Shown here in pieces: positions 60,957 through 64,000 of a stretch of DNA of 64,000 nt. The translations under genes were made by a program, and so were the position numbers. The notes beneath the pieces are model-generated. The model was not told where the DNA came from. It did not search any database and saw nothing but the letters and a program-made list of their open reading frames with translations. The stretch comes from Musa acuminata AAA Group (taxonomy: Eukaryota; Streptophyta; Magnoliopsida; Zingiberales; Musaceae). How positions within the stretch are numbered: position 1 is the stretch's first letter; every line of letters starts with the position of its first letter. The stretch is taken from assembly GCF_036884655.1 (NCBI RefSeq), contig NC_088335.1:38996001-39060000 (forward strand). The letters are read 5' to 3'.

Positions 60957-62384
60957 CTCGAAAAGATGGAAGAAACATGGATGGGAATGGGGACCGGAGC
61001 AAAGAAAAGTTGGACTGAGGCCGCGACAAGGAAGTCAGGGCGGATGACGTACGGCGGCGAGATGAGACAAAAGAGTGCCGCGTCACCGGGTCTGTGAAGA
61101 TCTATTGATCTAACGGCTGCGGTTAATCGAATGATGGCGTGCACGTAAATTGGAGTGGCATTGTCTGAAAATAGACATGTGGAGCTTCTCTTGGTTTAGT
61201 GTCTGCTTGTCCCGTCACCAAACAGGAAAGAAGTTGTCGTCATTGGGCAACAGCCGAGGAACCTAATACATGAGCCATTGGAGATGCGTCCTTTCTAAGG
61301 TGAGAGTCGCTCCAAGATAGCGGGTTTAAATCATCCTGAGAAAGCTGCAGTAGGTGTCGCTATTTATTCTTATTCCGAATATTGTCTCAGTCAAATAATC
61401 ATTCAAGCTAGCAAAAAGATTAAATAACTTATATTATTTACCAATATTTACAGTTAGATACTTAACCTTTTAAACACGAGAAAAAAAATTATGGTACAAA
61501 TCTCGATATTAGGATTTAATTATATATATACATATAATATATATATATATATAATCAAACACACACAGAAATTAGAACGTTATGTAATGAGCTAGACATA
61601 ATATATATCACTCAACTCTTTCCATTTCAATATGTAGTATTATTTTCTAATCTTCTTTGATTGTTATTGCACATATGAATATTTTGAATAGATACACCTA
61701 AAAATTAAGAATTATTCACTCTTATTAAAATAATAATGATGATGACGAATAGAGTTGAACTATTTCTACTTGTCCAATTAGAATTGTTTGCAACTCCTTT
61801 GTTATAAAATAAATATAGTTATATAAAACATGTTTTTCTTACTTTATATTGTCATTTAAATAAAATATCAATTAATATGTGTACCACCAAGTTATTCAGC
61901 CTGTCAAGAATATAATATCGACTCAAAGTAATGATATACTTTTTGTGTCCAATATTCTGCTCCAAATAAATAAGCACAGCATTATGCACAGTGGTTGTGT
62001 TTGGCTCTCCTCCTGTCCTTGTTCTCTTATCCTTCCATAAATGGAGAAGATGTATTTAATGTGTTCCAACAAAAAGGACAAGGTCATCCCCACAATATGC
62101 ATAAACAATTCATACTAATTCGTACAAAGACTGAGTGTTTGCTCATGGATGAAGTGTACTTATCTCATGGACGTGGAACTTTGAATTCCATCTTTCTTGG
62201 TCAAGAATGGCTTCCCTGCCATGAAGCTTCTGCTATGTTGGTGCACTTATTGAGCATTGATGTGTGTGGTACACGTCATATGCAAGGACTCCGGTGCAGT
62301 GATATTGACAAGAGCAAAGTCCAAACAAGCGTTACTTTGTCAATGTTGCATGATGGAACAGAAGGATATAGAAAGTATTACCAT
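60957..62384. other. ERF promoter and AT-rich intergenic DNA
   Basis: The first 300 bp are mixed composition (promoter). About 61290-61370 has GGTTTAAATCATCC, box-B-like, of uncertain meaning. An (AT)n-rich run lies at 61521-61552. Frames near 61923-62414 on both strands show no known motif. Confidence 0.5.
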
Positions 62385-62851
62385 AAAATTTATAATATGT
62401 TATGTGAAATGTGAAAATAATTTTTTATATTAAAATTAAAATTAAATAATTAGATCTGATTTTACAGTACATATCTTTTGATATCATCTTAAAAAAGATA
62501 TACAAAGGCATCGTCTTTAGATTCAAGATCTACTGTTAATATATTCTTCTCCTTTTTTTCTTCTCGTTTGACATGACCATTTAAATTGATTGTTACATAA
62601 AAGAGTTGAGAGAGACTTTAATTCCTCAACTATAATCTTTGTTCCTCTTATTTAATCTCAAACAATCCTGTCTTTTATAGGCGAGAGCAAAAGGTTTAGG
62701 ATAAATAATTAGAAGAGTTCCTCCCATCAAGGTTATCTCCTAAGGAATCATATTTTAAGTAAACTTTTTTTCTATTGGCCTATATTCTCAAAATCTAATT
62801 AGTTATATTATATATATCTTATCCAATTATAATGGGTCACAAAATCTAACA
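62385..62851 (-). repeat. 3' LTR of the right-edge copia element
   Basis: About 467 bp. The minus strand starts TGTTAGATTTTGTGACCC; the other end is decayed and placed by alignment to the LTR at 6883-7205 (shared CATAAAAT, GAAATG(C/T)GAAAATAA, CTTTTGATATCATCTT). Confidence 0.75.
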
Positions 62852-63289
62852 TTCTTTCACTTGACCCATTAATTGATAAAATATAAAAAAATATTTAAAA
62901 TTAAAATAAATAAAATAAAATTTATTTAAAAATAATTTTACTTAATTAGATTCGAAAGAATTTTGAAAAGTATTTTATACATGATCATGAATATTTAAAA
63001 TAAGTCAATAAATCTAATAAACATAATAATACTATATTAAGTCCAACCATCAATGCGATTCATAGCGGTTGTATATTATCAATGTTATACTCTCTTCTAT
63101 ATACAACAACATTGTTACTCTTTCCTAAAATAGTTCATAATGACCCTGTAATTTGTTTTGTCAAGATAATCCTATTATTACATTCAACTATAATATGTAT
63201 AAACATAAATGTAAATAGGATAGTAGAAACAAATAACTTTAATTAAGTAAAAAAAATATCAATAACAATATCCACCTAAACATGCATCA

Positions 63290-64000
63290 CCATATCTTTT
63301 ATGACTTGCTTACAAGCCCTATTATAAGAATATAATTTTTTAATATTTTACATTGTAAAGCTTTTATTAATGGATCAGCAATCATCATAGTGGTGCTTAG
63401 GTTGTCAATTGACACTTGTTTATGGACTCTTTCTCTAACCACCAAGTACTTTATCTCAATATGCTTGGAACCACTAGAGTACTTGTCATTCTAGAAGAAA
63501 ACTACTGTGGTATTATGACAAAATATATTTAGCGGGTTGGTAATTAAGTCGATCACACCAAGTCCTGAGATGAAATTTCGTAGCCATAAAGCTTGATTTG
63601 TGGCATTAAAGCATGCCACAAATTCAGCTTTCATTGTTAATGATGCAATAAGTGATTGCTTTGTACTTTTCTAAGAAATTGTCCCACTAGCTAACATGAA
63701 TACAAATCCTGAGTTGACTTCCTATTGTCGAGGCAATTTACAAAATCAGCATTTGAATATTCTTTCAGTTCAAGCTGATCTGATACCCTATATGTGAGAG
63801 CTCTTTACTTCTTATGGAATTTTTCTTTATATGTTTAGTTTGCTTTCCCTTAATGCAATCTATACAAACATCAAAATTAGTGAAGTCTAAATGTTTCAAA
63901 ATATTATCTTTTACTAATCTTTCAATTCTTTCCTTGGAGATATGCCCCAATCATCTATACCACAATATAGAAGATATTTCATTATTGAAACTACGTTTCA
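63290..64000 (-). pseudogene. Copia pol remnant, integrase fused to RNase H by deletion
   Basis: From the right edge: GAG-pre-integrase GHISKERIERLVKDN, FDVCIDCIKGKQTKH (63765-63950; His and Cys pairs of the zinc site present). After about 63775 the sequence jumps to RNase H (EYSNADFVNCLDNRKST in one frame, then phrases such as KYLVVREKVHKQ near 63450 and MMIADPLIKAL near 63380). The integrase core and all of RT, normally some 2 kb, are missing. Several stops remain. Non-functional. Confidence 0.85.

Larger units (their letters stand above)
62385..64000 (-). mobile_element. 3' end of an internally deleted copia element
   Basis: On the minus strand: integrase N-terminal region, a direct jump to RNase H, purine tract GGGTCAAGTGAAAGAA (62852-62867), and the 3' LTR (about 62385-62851). 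The LTR resembles the one at 6883-7205. The element continues beyond the right edge. Confidence 0.85.

Noticed and set aside
60878..61144. N-terminal extension of the ERF frame (89 residues from an ATG at 61144)
   Set aside because: A TATA box lies inside it, the extension has no family similarity, and related ERFs start at the MDPS-like methionine.

Overview
The window is nuclear DNA of a flowering plant, most likely a monocot. Three genes have plant-type intron/exon structure or plant-specific domains, there is a MIR172 locus, and the rest is AT-rich DNA packed with nested LTR retrotransposons, a plant-type SINE and microsatellites. The LTR families look to me like those of the banana family (Musa/Ensete), but that is recollection, not something the sequence proves.

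Layout. 1-7205: a minus-strand copia-type element (gag at the left edge, 5' LTR at 6883-7205), split by a 4.5 kb non-autonomous LTR element (2077-6619). 7987-9238: a small TRIM-like element. 9810-10790: a tandem repeat with alternating monomer spacing and hairpin-forming units. 11219-15153: a complete five-exon ABCF1-type ABC protein gene, plus strand. 15154-18500: non-coding DNA. 18665-18785: a MIR172 precursor, minus strand, with a TATA box at 19286-19294. 19300-29100: AT-rich DNA with microsatellites, an old TRIM-like repeat pair and a polypyrimidine tract. 29115-35808: a four-coding-exon receptor-like cytoplasmic kinase (PCRK1/RLCK-VII type), minus strand, whose introns hold a SINE, a fold-back element and a miRNA-like hairpin. 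37928-59679: a nested retrotransposon block. 60305-60877: an intronless group IX ERF transcription factor, minus strand. 62385-64000: the 3' end of an internally deleted copia element, minus strand.

In the nested block (37928-59679), a truncated minus-strand copia abuts a large LTR at 39658-41222. A decayed SIRE/Maximus-like copia follows (element A, 41223-47737, plus). Then comes an old minus-strand element C (47738-48031 and 54272-58613), into which element B (48032-54266, plus) inserted with a TATTT target duplication. B and C carry gag but no pol and share the same gag-to-tail junction, so they look like members of one non-autonomous, gag-only family rather than independent deletions.

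The host genes are functionally separate: ABCF1 is a cytosolic ribosome-associated ATPase, MIR172 represses AP2-type factors, the kinase belongs to immune-signalling RLCKs, and the ERF belongs to the ethylene/jasmonate-responsive group. Nothing suggests they work as a cluster. All retrotransposon reading frames seen here are broken or incomplete.
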